Shown: one piece after another, positions 1-11,151 of the stretch
How the letters are laid out: every line of letters starts with the position of its first letter
Numbering within the stretch: position 1 is the stretch's first letter
Source of the DNA: Puccinia triticina
Lineage: Eukaryota > Basidiomycota > Pucciniomycetes > Pucciniales > Pucciniaceae
Direction: 5' to 3'
DNA: 64,000 bases
Assembly: GCF_026914185.1 (NCBI RefSeq)
Contig: NC_070562.1
Span: forward strand, 5,580,001 to 5,644,000
Translations under genes and position numbers: made by a program
The notes under the pieces: model-generated
Databases searched by the model: none
Told to the model about the DNA's origin: nothing
What the model saw: the letters and a program-made list of their open reading frames with translations, nothing else

Positions 1-511
1 TTAAAATTCTTCACCTCTCTCAGAAAATTTTAAATCAAGTATATAGCAAGCCAAACTAAGTAATATGTGTTCATGAGAGTATTTAAAAGTTCCATATATG
101 TGGTATACAAATGAAAAGGTTCAATGAATTAATATGTGTGTACCAGTCCTAAGATACTTCCACTTTTATCCTTCCATTTAGTCCCTTTGTCCCTCCAACA
201 TGTGCCAAATAACCAGTCTATCAATACAATCAAGATTCAGCTTCCAAATATCTACAAAAATTGAAGTACAACTTACCTGGGTGTTACATGTAAGAAGAAT
301 ACTATTCATTAAATTAAATGTATCTTTTGCCTTTCTGCATTTTAAAAATAATAGCACATATATTATGGTAAGTTGTGTTAATTAGATGTTTATTTATTAG
401 TGAAATATCCATCCAAAACTTACAAAACAATAGGTAATGAATCACTTGAAGTGGAATCAATTTGTATCTAATTGTGTGATAATGGATTGATTTTGGTTTC
501 ATATGACACCA
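1..511. other. AT-rich intergenic flank, no gene recognised
   Basis: AT-rich sequence downstream of the minus-strand secreted protein gene. Only short chance ORFs occur on both strands. No splice-linked coding exon, repeat or RNA gene was recognised. Confidence 0.5.
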
Positions 512-1603
512 TTAAAAATCAATAAAAATAAAATAAAGATTTCTGAATGTGTTGGCTGAAACAATCTGACTCACAGTACAGGAGCCTTGTGAGGCCTTAT
601 GGATCTCTGACAAGCCTCCAGAGACTGAAATTAATTGACCTTCTTTGTTCTGTTTAATTTTTTCAAAAGCTCTGTTGAAATATAAAACCATAATCAGATG
701 CGAACCATACATAAATTCATTTGTGTTTGAAGAAGTAAAGAGCAAACTCTTTACAATCCTTCTGTTTGCTTGGAAGGGCTTTTGTGCCTAAACAAATTGG
801 TGCATCCATTTTTTGATTGGGGCCATAGGTTGCTGCATATGTGGGAAGAATGTCTGAAACAGAAACACTGATGCTTCCACTACCAAAATTGCTATCCAAA
901 CTTCCAGACTGAAAAAAGAATTAAAAATTGAAACTATTTGCTTCAACAATCAACCAGGTTCATTGAGCCAGATGCGTACTGTTTTTTTGCATTTCAAAAT
1001 TGTGTTTATTGCACCATCTATTTCATTCTTGTGTACAGTACTGAAAAGGAGAGTCAATTCAGATTTTTTGTTTTTATTTTTTTTTTAAAAAAAAACATCC
1101 AGCTTTAAGTTGTACTCACGGTAGGGACTTTATGATTGGATGATGCAGAACATCTGGTTTGGGACCACTTTTACCAGCCTTAGTAGGTTTTATAGTGATG
1201 AAAATCTTTAAGTTTTTTTGTGAATTAAAATTAGTTTGAATTGAAGGGCTTGTTAGGAATGCAAGGTCTACAGCAAAAAACTTGCCATGCAATTGTTGGA
1301 GCTGGCAACCACAGTTTTTTCAGCGGCATTGAGTGCGGTTGTACCAGGGACATAGTGTATTGAGTCTCTAGCCCTGTTTTGCAAAAGAAAATCAATGGAT
1401 ACCAGTCTAGTAAGCGTAAAAGCAAACTGGGTGATATGAGATCATTGGATGGACCAAAACAAAAATGGAAGAAATGTGCATTCAACATACTTTGCACAAT
1501 CTGTTTTGATGAGATCATAAGTTCTACAATTTACATCGCCACCAAGTGCGAAAGAGCCAAGAACCAGTAGTCCGACGATGAAGACAAGTGTGTGATCCAT
1601 CAT
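512..1603 (-). CDS. Two-domain small secreted protein (candidate effector), six exons
   Basis: Hand-built model of 222 residues. Exons on the minus strand: 1603-1491, 1373-1286, 1205-1120, 1040-980, 908-748, 671-512; all phases agree. The start is the first of two adjacent ATGs and is followed by a hydrophobic signal peptide (residues 1 to about 20). After cleavage the chain holds two copies of one motif, Asp-Cys-x2-Ala-x3-Ile, then a second Cys about 30 residues on: DCAKARDSI near residue 35 and DCKEAFEKI near residue 168. They are separated by a Lys/Ser/Gly-rich linker with one more Cys. Intron 2 starts with GC (GCAAGT), a GC-AG intron; using it keeps the frame open. The DC...C pattern is common in rust secreted proteins of unknown function, so a host-directed role is inference. 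The GTTTGC donor of the last intron is the weakest junction. Confidence 0.75.
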
Positions 1604-2481
1604 TTTTCCTTTTCTATTTTTGACAATGTAATAAGCACACTGGGATTGAGTTATGACAAAATGTGGTTCAAGGTTAGAGACAATCCAATTCCTAGTCAAC
1701 CTTCCCAGGCTAAATAGTCCTTCAAGACAGTCAGCTGCTGACTGAGTCCATTGGGTTTAACCTCGAGCACTGGTTGACAGGTATTGAGGGTTTGTTGCCA
1801 TGGTTCCCGCCTATCACTATCAATGTCACTGTAGGAGACTGAGTTGACCAGCTGGAAGGTCCTCGTGCGATCGGAGTCGATTATTGCAACCTCGGCAACG
1901 CGACATGGAATGAATGGATACTGGCACCCGACATCAGGCAGATGTACAATCAATCCTGAGCCCCTTGCTATCGGCAGGACTACAAAATGAAATGAACAGT
2001 AGCTGCTGCCGCCCGGCATCAAACCAAGACGCCTATGAATATCATGGACTCGGGTGCATTCTTATACTCATATCCGGTCTCAAAACAACCCACGGAGACA
2101 TCCCTACTTTGATGCAATCTTTGAACTCCAGTCCCAGCTCAGTAAGGCCTCATTTTTCCAAGGCGAATACGCTGCAGCACCCCCCAGGGTTCAACCCAAC
2201 TCCGCAAAGAACCCAAGCGGCCCATGAAGCCCCATCACCCGGGAGCTTTTCATTGTGTTGATGAAGGGAGTATAGAGATGCTGTGAAATGACAATGAATT
2301 AATGTAGGACACTGTAGATAAAAGTATTTTGGAGAATGTCACAATTTTTGCAGACAGAATATGTAAAGAGTGTATGCAGTGCATAAATTCTTGAATAATT
2401 TATGGTTTATTCCTAAATAAGATGAAAAGCTGAAGAAATAAATGTAGGGCTTGTTTTTCCATGGTTAATCTTAGGGCTTTT
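1604..2481. other. Intergenic, unassigned ORF 1696-2022 (-)
   Basis: About 880 bases between two minus-strand secreted-type genes. The stretch 1690-2270 is GC-richer than its surroundings and has a 108-residue minus ORF (1696-2022) and a 115-residue plus ORF (1914-2261). Neither matches a family I recognise and neither has clear splice partners. The composition shift suggests an inserted, decayed element rather than a native gene. Confidence 0.35.
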
Positions 2482-3718
2482 CTAATTTCTTAAGAATTTC
2501 TTGAGGGCTGCAATCATAGAATGAGGCACTTCAGGATTGAAATTTTGTAAAATTTCTTGTGCAGTTTTCTTTGATTCAGGAGTATGCAGACTGTTAGTGA
2601 AGTCTTTTATTGGTTTATTAACCACTCTAATGTAACCTGGATTATTTGAGCCCCTGTAATTTAACCTTACCATTTCTGGGAAAAAAAAAGTGTCTTTGGC
2701 TTCTTTCAAGGCTGATGTTAAACTATTAATTCTTTCAGGAGAAGCTTTGGCTATCTTGAATGGATCAGCAGTATCTTTTGTTATGCTGGCTATTGTATCA
2801 ATCATATCTTTTAAAACTTGTATTTTTTCAAAAAAAAAAGTTAATAATCAGATAAAATGCACTCATAGAAAGCACAAGTATATGTGGCAAATGTTTTCAT
2901 ATGATCATATTCAAGGTTCAAAAACTAACCTCCTTCCTCCTTGCTGATGACAGCTGCGTCCTCAGGGTTAGACCTCAAGGAAGAGACAATCTTGCCTGGT
3001 AGTTGAACCTTTTCAGCTGCTAAAAGTGAAACAATCAAATTTCAGCAGTGTAGAATATAAAAAATTCAAGTCTTCCATCAAAGACAAAGGAAAGCATTGA
3101 TTTTATGACTTACAGTGCGCTTCTGCTGAAAGAACTCTAGGGATTGTTGTTTGATTTTCAATCCTGGTGCTCTTCTTGCTTAAAAAATTACTGAGGGGTT
3201 CAATCAAAGAATTTGCCTCTTCAGGATCATAATGTTGTAAAATTCCTCCAACAGCTTTCTTTACTTCAGGACTTTTTAGACTGTTTACGAATTCATCTAT
3301 TGTTTTTCCAACTAGTCTAATGAAACCTGGATTATTTGAACCCATGTGATTTGACCTTATGATTTCAGTAAAAAAACTTTTGTTTGTTGCTTCTTTCAAG
3401 GCTGAGATTAAAATGTTAATTTGCTCAGGAGAAGCTTCATTTTTATTGAATGGATTGGCAGAGTTTTTGGTCCAATGGCTGAGCAAATCAAGTAGATTTT
3501 CTACACCTTTTTGTTTTTTCAAAAGAAATGCAAATTGCAATTGATGATCAGATAAAAGCAGTCAAAGAAAGCTCACTAATATTTTGCAACTTTTTTCTTA
3601 TGATCAGAGCCAAGGGTTAAAAACTCACTTTCTTTCTCTTTGCTGATGACAGGTGTGTATGCAGGTTTGGATTCCAAGAAGGAGGTAATCTTGCCTGGTA
3701 GTTGAACCTTTTCATGCA
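2482..3718 (-). CDS. Protein with tandemly duplicated exon pair; 5' end unresolved
   Basis: Four exons on the minus strand, all joined in phase 1: 3718-3629, 3500-3114, 3019-2930 and 2816-2482 (stop). Exons 1 and 3 are both exactly 90 bases and encode the same segment (EKVQLPGKI... ending VISKE). Exons 2 and 4 encode related domains of about 110-129 residues, sharing an ASPE-x-IN-x-L-x-SALKEA motif, a GSNNPG motif and a run of amphipathic helices. The gene therefore arose by internal duplication of a two-exon unit. Exon 1 opens with an acceptor needing one base from an earlier exon, so at least one 5' exon, possibly encoding a signal peptide, lies above 3718; I could not identify it. Function unknown. 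The setting, next to a secreted protein gene of similar base composition, suggests a lineage-specific, possibly secreted protein. Confidence 0.65.
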
Positions 3719-4167
3719 CTATAGGGGATGTACATCAGATTTGGGCATTGCATGTAAATATGAAAAATCCAAATCTTCCAATAATGCAGACAAGGGAACC
3801 AAGAACACTGAATTTATTGACCTACTATGTGATTTTCCCAACCCTTGAGCGGCTGCAAACCAGTAACCAGCAAATATCAATATTCAATCTTTTGATTCTG
3901 AATCCCAATCTGTCATTTGGAACAAAGAATAAATGAAAATATTGACATACAATCCAACCCAATTCACACACTCTTTTCCTCATTAATGGGCATGTGGGTG
4001 GCTTCTGACAATTTGTGAAATTCTCCTCTTTTGACTAGGAAGTTTATAGGTGAAAGTGGGTGTGCTACACCGTCATAGTAATGCAAAAGCAGGGAGAAAC
4101 TAGGATCTTGGATGAAAGCATTTCTGTGAAACTATGCTCTGGGATAATTAAGCAGACAGTTCAGGAT

Positions 4168-4350
4168 TTATGGTGTTCAAAGTTGGTTTGCATAATTTCA
4201 TGCATGCATAAATCATAAAATCATAAAAATATTTTGGTGAGGAAATTTTGTATTACATAATCAGACAGTCATATCCCCTGCAAAAAAGATTTTATGATTT
4301 TATGATTTATGCATGCATAAAATTATGCAAACCAACTTTGAACACCATAA
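4168..4350. mobile_element. Short inverted-repeat MITE (TTATGGTG family, copy 1)
   Basis: A 183-bp element with long terminal inverted repeats. It begins TTATGGTGTTCAAAGTTG and ends with the complementary CAACTTTGAACACCATAA. Inner arms carry ATGCATGCATAAA and ATAAAATCATAAAA in inverted orientation. No ORF. A second copy of the family lies at 53807-53969 with the same outer 14 bases. Confidence 0.8.
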
Positions 4351-5521
4351 TTGTTGAAATGATTTTGTGCATGATGGTGATGGGAGAACTCGGAGGGTAA
4401 AAAATTTAAACTGCAGAATCATGGGCCTGCAATTTATGATGAAGGCCGGCCCCCTCTTCTTGCGGAGAACCCAGTGGTAATGCACTAGGAAGGTCGCTGT
4501 GTCCCAGGCAATTACTTTTCATCACACAAGTCTGAACAATAAAAGAACCGGAAAACAATACCCATTGATGTACCCATGGCCTTGCCCTTACCATACACCA
4601 AAGCTTATACCAAGTGGTTGTCTTCCCTGCGACAAATGGTCAGTTGGACTAACGAGTGGGCCTCGGACAAGTATCTGATCATACTCTGCCTCGACTTCAG
4701 CACAACACGGGCCTATGCCCTCGCTATTTATCTACCCAAACACGTCTTTTCGAGGTGTGTCTTTCTGCTGAGACAAGTCGTGGGTCGGTCCAACAAGTCG
4801 ACCTTGGAGTCAAACTCCTGGCACTTGAGATTGCTCACGTTTGGTACGCCAAGTGTATCATTTTTTAGATTGATGAATAGAGGGTCGTCGCATCGGAAAA
4901 AATGTCATCTGTAGCTCTCTGAAGGAATATTACCTCAAAAAAACCCGCCGGACTATCTATGAATGCATACAACAACGTTTAACCGCACGACAAGACCCTC
5001 CCTCCGGGTGGCACAATGCGAACAGTGTTTTACTACTTTGCAATATGACGGAGATACTTCAGCGAAGTCAGCTGGTCAACTGTTTCCGTAGATCAGACCT
5101 GTCAAGTCGGTTCAACCAAAACAACAGGACGGTGGATTCAAGTTGGTCCTCTTTCTTGGCTCTTGCCTTTTAACAGGTTCATACGGGTGTCAGCTGTGTT
5201 TTTCCCAGGTGAACATAGTGAGGCGCAAGCGGGACAGGGAGGTAGCGAGCTTGGCTTAGTCCCGGAGGCCCACTGGAGGGAAGGGGGCCTTCGGCCTCCC
5301 TTGGGAGGGACTTGTTTAGTTAAGTTTGCGGAGGGAGGTGTGTTGACTCTTGAGTTCGCAGCTGCACGCGAAAGCTATGGTGATCTCAACAGGAATATTT
5401 CCACGGGGAGCGTCCTCCCGGGGGTGTCCCCGAAGAAATGGATACTCAGGGCGGAAGGAAGGAAAAATAAAAAAATAAAAACATCAGCAAACGACGAAGA
5501 GGACGACGAGGACTGGGAAGG
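4351..5521. other. Intergenic region upstream of cytochrome b2
   Basis: GC-richer stretch with ORFs in two plus frames (4576-4914 and 4656-4868) that match nothing I recognise. They may be the remnant of a frameshifted transposon gene. Near 5275-5335 is a perfect hairpin (AAGGGGGCC TTC GGCCTCCCTT type) followed by GGGACTTG...TTAAGTTTGC, which resembles the small MITE at 8380-8513. The promoter of the lactate dehydrogenase gene must lie here, but no specific element is visible. Confidence 0.4.
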
Positions 5522-6339
5522 ATGCCGAGCGGAGCAGAGATCACGAAGCACAACAACCCACGCTCATGCTGGGTGGTCATCCACAAACAAGCATACGACC
5601 TCACCGACTTCCTCCCCGAGCATCCAGTTAAGCGTGCCCGTCCCACCAAGCTCGACCTACAGACCGGAGTGCCGCTGACAGCTGTCCGCCCCCCAGGGAG
5701 GACAAGCGATCATCCTCAAGTATGCCGGCAAAGACGCCACGTCAGTCCCCGCAGATTCCCCTCTCTCACTGGCAGCGGCTCGGACCCTCATGTGTTCTGG
5801 TTTCTTCTCAAAACAAAATAGACTGGCGTACGAGCCCATCCATCCCCCGGGCACGATCGAAGAGTATCTGGATAAGAAACACCACAAGGGCCCGGTCCCG
5901 GACGCCGATCTGCAATCGTCAGTCCTCATCATCCCTGCTTCTCCCGCAAGCGAAACAGAAAGACCTGACGAAAGGATGCACATCCAAGCTTGCAGCCCGA
6001 GCCGCCCAACACCAAGCCAGCCGAGAACGGGGAGGCCCAACTGCCGAGTCTCTCGAGCTGCCTGAGTCTCTACGACCTCGAGTCGATCGCCACCTCTCGG
6101 CTGAATCCCCAGGCTTGGGCGTACTACTCCTCCGGCGCGGACGACGAGATCTCGCTCCGGGAGAACCGCGCCGCGTTTCAGCGGGTCTGGTTCCGGCCCC
6201 GGATCCTGCGAGACGTGCGGACGATCGACTATTCGTGCGTCTTGCTGGGGTCCCGGTCCAGCATGCCCATGTAAGCATCCCTCGCCGTCCTCTCCCCCTC
6301 ACTTTCCCGTCCTCAACAGGCTCTGTTTTGTGTGTTTGT

Positions 6340-6370
<31 letters not shown>

Positions 6371-7611
6371 TGACCAGATATATCACGGCCACAGCACTGG
6401 GAAAGCTCGGCCATCCGATGGGCGAGAAGAACCTGACGATCGCCGCGGGCAAGCAGGGCCTGATCCAGATGATCCCCACCCTCGCCTCGTGCGCATTCGA
6501 CGAGCTCGTCCAGGCCCGGGTCCCGGGACAGACCCAATGGTACCAGGTCTATGTCAACACCGACCGCGCCAAGACCGCCCGGCTCATCCTCAACGCCGTC
6601 CGAGCCGGAATCAAGGCCTTCTTCATCACCGTCGACGCACCCCAATTAGGCAGACGCGAAAAAGACATGCGCCTCAAGTTTTGTACCCCCCTCCTCCCTT
6701 GATTGGCGTGTCCTCTTCCGCTGATGCTTTGGCCGAGTCGTCTAAGGTTCGAGGATCTCGGCTCGGACGTCCAGAATCAAGATAACGAAAACGTCGACCG
6801 CAGTCAGGGCGCTACGAGAGCTATTAGTAGCTTCATCGATGCCAGTCTTTCGTGGGTCGATATCCCGTGGCTCAAGAGCCTCACGAGTCTTCCTATCCTT
6901 CTGAAAGGCGTCCAATGCTGGGAGGTATCCCTCTTTCCTTTCTCTTCACCAAAGAAGCCCCCCAGCGAGATCTTAATGCGACTTTTCTGTGGTGTTGTAG
7001 GATGCAGTGCTGGCCCAAAAACACGGCTTGGCCGGAATAGTCCTCTCGAACCACGGCGGGCGACAGCTAGACTACAGCCGATCGGGGCTCGAAGTGCTCG
7101 TGGAAGTGGTGACGAAGCTAAAGAGTATGGGGACGTGGCAACCAGAGAAGTTCGGGGTGTTCATGGACGGCGGGGTGCGGCGGGCGAGCGACGTGCTGAA
7201 GGCGCTGTGTCTGGGCGCGACGGCGGTCGGGATCGGCCGCCCCTTCTTGTATGCCTACTCGGTCTATGGCGCCCAGGGCGTCGTCCGGGCTATCCAGATC
7301 CTCAAGGACGAGCTCGAGATGAACATGCGTCTCAGTTCAGTCCTTCCTTCCCGGGCTTCTCCATCTCCGTCTCGCTGACCCCCGTCTGTAATCTCCTCCA
7401 ACCTCCAGTCGGCGCCCCGTCGCTCGAACACCTGTCCCCCGACATGGTCGATATCTCCGCACTCACCAACCGCATCGTCGACACGACTCCCGACTTCAAG
7501 GCCCAGCAGAACTATATCGTCCGTCTCTTCTCCCTCTTCCGCCTGTTACCTTTTATTGACTCTTCTTTTCTTGTACAGCCGTTGCCTCAAATCAAAGGCT
7601 CTAGATTGTAA
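5522..7611 (+). CDS. CYB2: L-lactate dehydrogenase (cytochrome), flavocytochrome b2, nine exons
   Basis: Oxidises L-lactate to pyruvate using FMN and a cytochrome b5-type heme. Exons: 5522-5626, 5697-5740, 5822-5917, 5989-6270, 6378-6677, 6747-6924, 7001-7334, 7409-7518, 7579-7611; phases agree, 493 residues. The heme domain (1 to about 80) has axial His34 (in HPGG) and His57, with the same 23-residue spacing as the yeast enzyme. The FMN barrel keeps all catalytic residues at a constant offset from yeast Cyb2: Tyr234, Asp262, Arg269, Lys329, His353 and Arg356, plus the DGGVRR and GIGRP phosphate-binding motifs. The ATG falls directly at the heme domain, so no mitochondrial presequence is seen. 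The C-terminus is Ser-Arg-Leu, a peroxisomal PTS1-type tripeptide. The last intron is 60 bases without a stop, so retention still gives an in-frame protein with the same ending. Intron 4 has a long G tract. Confidence 0.9.
6329..6370 (+). repeat. GT microsatellite and G17 tract inside CYB2 intron 4
   Basis: A TG/GT run is followed by 17 consecutive G bases (6354-6370), seven bases before the splice acceptor at 6377. It replaces the usual pyrimidine tract. A comparable long G tract precedes an acceptor in the VPS18 gene. Confidence 0.85.
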
Positions 7612-9136
7612 CACCCTTTTCCGAAGTTCCGGCGCGTCCTTGTGTGGACATAAATCCTTGCTTCTCCTCCCCTGTCCTGCTTCGTTATCAATCCAATCCT
7701 TGTATGAATAATGTATCATTATCTTCTGTAATCTCCTACTGCATTTTCCCCCCATCTTTTTCTCGTTTTTCATGGCTGTCTCCTCTATATTATGTACAAT
7801 GCAGTCTCATTGTCTTCTTCATCGTCTTTTCTCTTCATCTCCTCATTGTTAGCTTGAATTTGGTTCTTTTACTATGCAATGGACACGTGGTTTTCTCTTT
7901 TGATTTTGGCACGGATTGTACGTATGGATATGTCCAGCCTCTTACCAGCAAAGAGAACAGCCGGAGACTCTAGATCTCTTGTGATCTTCGCCTACTCCAC
8001 AAACACAGAATAGAAGTGCTTTTAGCAACAAATGATGATACTCCCCTGCACGCAGATAAGATATAATGAGTGGGTGAGAAAAGCTCAAAGAAGAAGCCAA
8101 AATTTTGTCAAATGAAGGAAATCGAAATGAAAATGAGATGGTGAGTGGAGGAAAAGGGTGAGCTGGAAATAGACAGAAGGTCAGTCTGTGCTGCTGAGTA
8201 TGTATGTGGGGCGGAGAGTTCTTACTACAGGATTGCGAGGAGGTCCCAGCAGGTCCCAGCCGGAACAGCCTTGGTCAACCGACACGAATCCTCTCCCTGT
8301 GGCTATCCTCAGATTCCACTGAACTCACAAACATTTGACAAAAGAGTTGTTCATGCTCACAATACATACCTGATTATATGAGCCTTTCAAAGCGAACTGA
8401 ACTAAGTCCCGCCTGAGGCTTCGCCGGAGTCCCAGGCGGGGGAGGGACTTGGTTAAGTTTGCTTTCACCTCAGGCGGGGGAGGGACTTGGTTAAGTTCGC
8501 TTTCAAAGCTCTGAACAAGATTGCATCACGGCAGACCTTGGAGAGAGAGAAGGTTTGGTGGGATTATTTTGGCTCGGGGAACATAAACACGTGCGGGAAA
8601 CGATTGTCGACACACGCCTTTGCATCATATTCTTGGCTCAAAAGTGCATAGAAAAAAAATGCTAGGATGGATCGAGAGGGGCTTCGACTTGCCTGTCCAC
8701 ATTAATGGCACGGGCCACGAAGAAAGCGGGGACGTGGATTGGGGAGATGATGTATAAATTCATGTGCAAGAAAGAAAAAACAAGAGATCAGAAAAAGAGA
8801 GTAAACGCTTGATGGGTCAGAAATCTAGTAGATGACACGCAATTGGGATAGAGCCATTCATCTCATGATCACTAGAGAGACAATTGCTTTGGGCATGAGT
8901 GATACAACGTTGTGAGAAGGGGAAAGAATGGTCTTAATGTCTATGTTTTTAGAAACAAACGGAAATCAACTACGATTTGATCAACCTATGTTGAGTCCAC
9001 TTTGAGGGTTTCCTCTCCCAATCAAAAATAATGCCCAACTGGCGGTATTGTGATGAGATATGATCATTTGCAGTCGGTACAGGCTGATGATTTAATGAAC
9101 AGGGTGTGTCAGTTTGTGAGTTCCAGATTAAACTTG
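7612..9136. other. CYB2 3' flank and intergenic region
   Basis: No gene recognised. The CYB2 3' flank at about 7675-7810 is similar to 24605-24760 beside GWT1. A small inverted-repeat element sits at 8380-8513. The rest shows only short chance ORFs. Confidence 0.5.
8380..8513. mobile_element. Small palindromic MITE
   Basis: About 134 bp. The left end (GAGC-CTTTCAAAGCGAACT, then TAAGTCCCGCCTGAGG) is the reverse complement of the right end with a few mismatches and one small gap. An internal direct copy of GGCGGGGGAGGGACTTGG is also present. No coding capacity. Related sequence occurs near 5300 upstream of CYB2. Confidence 0.6.
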
Positions 9137-9847
9137 TTATGAGCAGCACCCACTTGCTCGTCGGGAATTGAAACTGTTCTCGAGGGAGAATGGACACCTG
9201 TACCAATTTTTGTCATCCCTATCTTGGACATCTATGTATAACCAGGGTTGAAATCTTTAGCAGTTGCATGGAAAGGCATCCATCAAATCAATCATCATGA
9301 AGGCTTACCAGTATAGTAAGCCGATACGTGATACTGAAATGGAGATACAATAGCTTTATTGTTGGTGGTCAAAGCTCGGCTCTTGCCGTAATTGACATAG
9401 GCCAGACAATCTGTGAAGGTGAATTTGTCCCCTGATTGTGATATCAAACAAAGCCAATACCGACCCGAGAAGAGATTCAACTTGCTTCGATTCACTGTGA
9501 CACCACCTGATACCATGCAAAAAAAAGGAAAAGGATTGAATGCTCACAGGTCAAAGTGTACTCTCCGCAGGAAGTGTCCACGCAATGATAATCCACGGCG
9601 CCGCTGTTGCAAACTTCGAAAAGCGAGAAAGTTGTAATTATGAGCTAGAGGCTTTTTACATAGAATCAATCGGAAGAGCGGTCTAATCATGCTTACCGAA
9701 CTCATTAGGATTGCCGCTGGGGAAAAGGTATGCATCACATGACCTGTAATGCGTCGGTGCAACATCCTCTGTTGAGCAAAGATTGGCAATGGCAGCTATG
9801 ATAAGTATGATAGTGTGAGCTCTGTGGAGGAGATTAACGAAGGCCAT
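9137..9847 (-). CDS. Cys-rich small secreted protein (candidate effector), four exons
   Basis: Hand-built model of 169 residues. Exons on the minus strand: 9847-9697, 9613-9548, 9506-9309, 9231-9137; every junction is phase 1 with GT-AG ends. The start ATG is followed by a basic then strongly hydrophobic segment (about residues 10-23), a signal peptide. The mature chain has about ten cysteines, including a Cys-x8-Cys / Cys-x4-Cys cluster in exon 2, TCGVTV at the exon 2/3 junction, and Trp-Tyr-Arg-Cys-Pro and a Cys-Cys pair at the C-terminus. This spacing implies a disulfide-stabilised extracellular fold. Such proteins are common in rust secretomes, but I cannot assign a function. It stands alone between CYB2 and the Copia element. 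No single ORF covers it; the model depends on splice phase. Confidence 0.78.
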
Positions 9848-10747
9848 TTCGGGTGGTTGTGGGTGGATTGGGAAAGGACGACTCGATGTTGATATTATGC
9901 TGGGAAGAAGGGTGGAGAGTGCAAGGATTCAAGTGACTGAGAGAAAAGGTAGTTGGCAAAAGATGATAGAAAAAAAAGGGAAGAGCTCGAAGATGAGAAA
10001 GAAATGGATGGGATTAAGGCCAAGAGGATAGGGGAGTAGTCAATGCCGCGGATCGGGTCGTCGCGAGCTCGAAGTGATTGGCTGCTCGACGATGTATTGA
10101 GGGTGTGTTGATGATACGAAGATGATTGGTGAGTGGGGTAAAGGAAGTGGATAAGATCAGCTCTTGGGGAGAAAGAAGTCCAGTATTTCTAGGAAAAATC
10201 GTGTTGTGCCTACGGCTATGGTGGTGCCGAGGGCACTACCGTTCTGGTTGAGGCAGACTCAGGGCTCTAAGGGTCTGGTTGAGCGCGATTTGGCCACAGT
10301 CGTAAGGGTACGCGACGACACGTGAGCGGTGGCTACGGTAAAGGTTCAAGTTTAGAGCATTCGTGTTGGATCCTGCAAAATGCAGGCTAGCAAACCGCAG
10401 AGTCTCAGTCGATGGTAGCGGGGCTGACTAAGCCCTGGGGTTGTTAAAGCACTTTGGACGCGATTGTTGAGACCCGAAACAGGGTCATCAGCGAGCTGCT
10501 TTTTTCAGCAGCTTGTCAGCTCATGGTCGTCGGGCGGGTACTGAGCCAGTTCGGCCGGAGCTTTTGGCGGGTAAGACAGGATTGCTGAGAGCTCATAGCA
10601 GCGTAGATAACTTTTCAGAATTGCTTGGAGGGTCGACCGGCTCGCCGAGTCAGAGTGTGCTCATCAAGCGCGGATTTCTATCAGCTCGCCAGGGGTCCTT
10701 GTTGATTGCCGAAGCGGGAGGGTGTGAGTTCCGTAGAACTTTAAGTC
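9848..10747. other. Intergenic, Copia target region
   Basis: No gene recognised. A plus ORF at 10513-10758 is cut by the Copia insertion and has no known match. Text repeats within 10200-10330 (a GG-TT-GAG-rich stretch) suggest old low-copy repeat DNA. The five bases AAACT at 10748-10752 are the left target-site copy. Confidence 0.4.
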
Positions 10748-10752
10748 AAACT

Positions 10753-11082
10753 TGTTAGGAGCCGGAGGTTACCAAGATCGCAAACCTAGGTAATCAGAGT
10801 TACACAACCTTAACCATCTCATCATCATGCATGTATTCATCGTCATAGTCTACTGCGGCTGCGGCCAACTTGTATGTAGTCTAGCTCGCCGCCCGGTACC
10901 GGTTCTACTCTTTCTTCACCGAGAGTTGGATCGATACCGGGCGTGCTCAGAGCTGATCGGCGACGTGTTTCTTGTCGTCAGGTGAGTAATCATACCGAGA
11001 GTTGGATCGATACCGGGCGTGCTCAGAGCTGATTGGCGACGTGTTTCTTGTCGTCAGATTCACATCCCATCAGCTTCTTATA
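10753..11082 (+). repeat. 5' LTR of Copia-1
   Basis: 330 bp. It contains a direct duplication of about 64 bp (from ACCGAGAGTTGGATCGATAC through TTGTCGTCAG), with the two copies separated by GTGAGTAATCAT. The 3' LTR has the same duplication. This could be a promoter or enhancer-like repeat, which is inference. Confidence 0.92.
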
Positions 11083-11151
11083 GGTTAAAAGCCGTATTCT
11101 ACCATCCGCTAACCGTGTATCGAATTCATTTCTCGGGAGACCAACAATTGA

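Noticed and set aside
4576..4914. 112-residue plus ORF
   Set aside because: No recognised family, overlapping alternative frame, no splice partners. Kept as unassigned sequence.
5722..6702. Long plus ORF over CYB2 introns
   Set aside because: It reads through introns out of frame; the spliced model preserves all catalytic residues.
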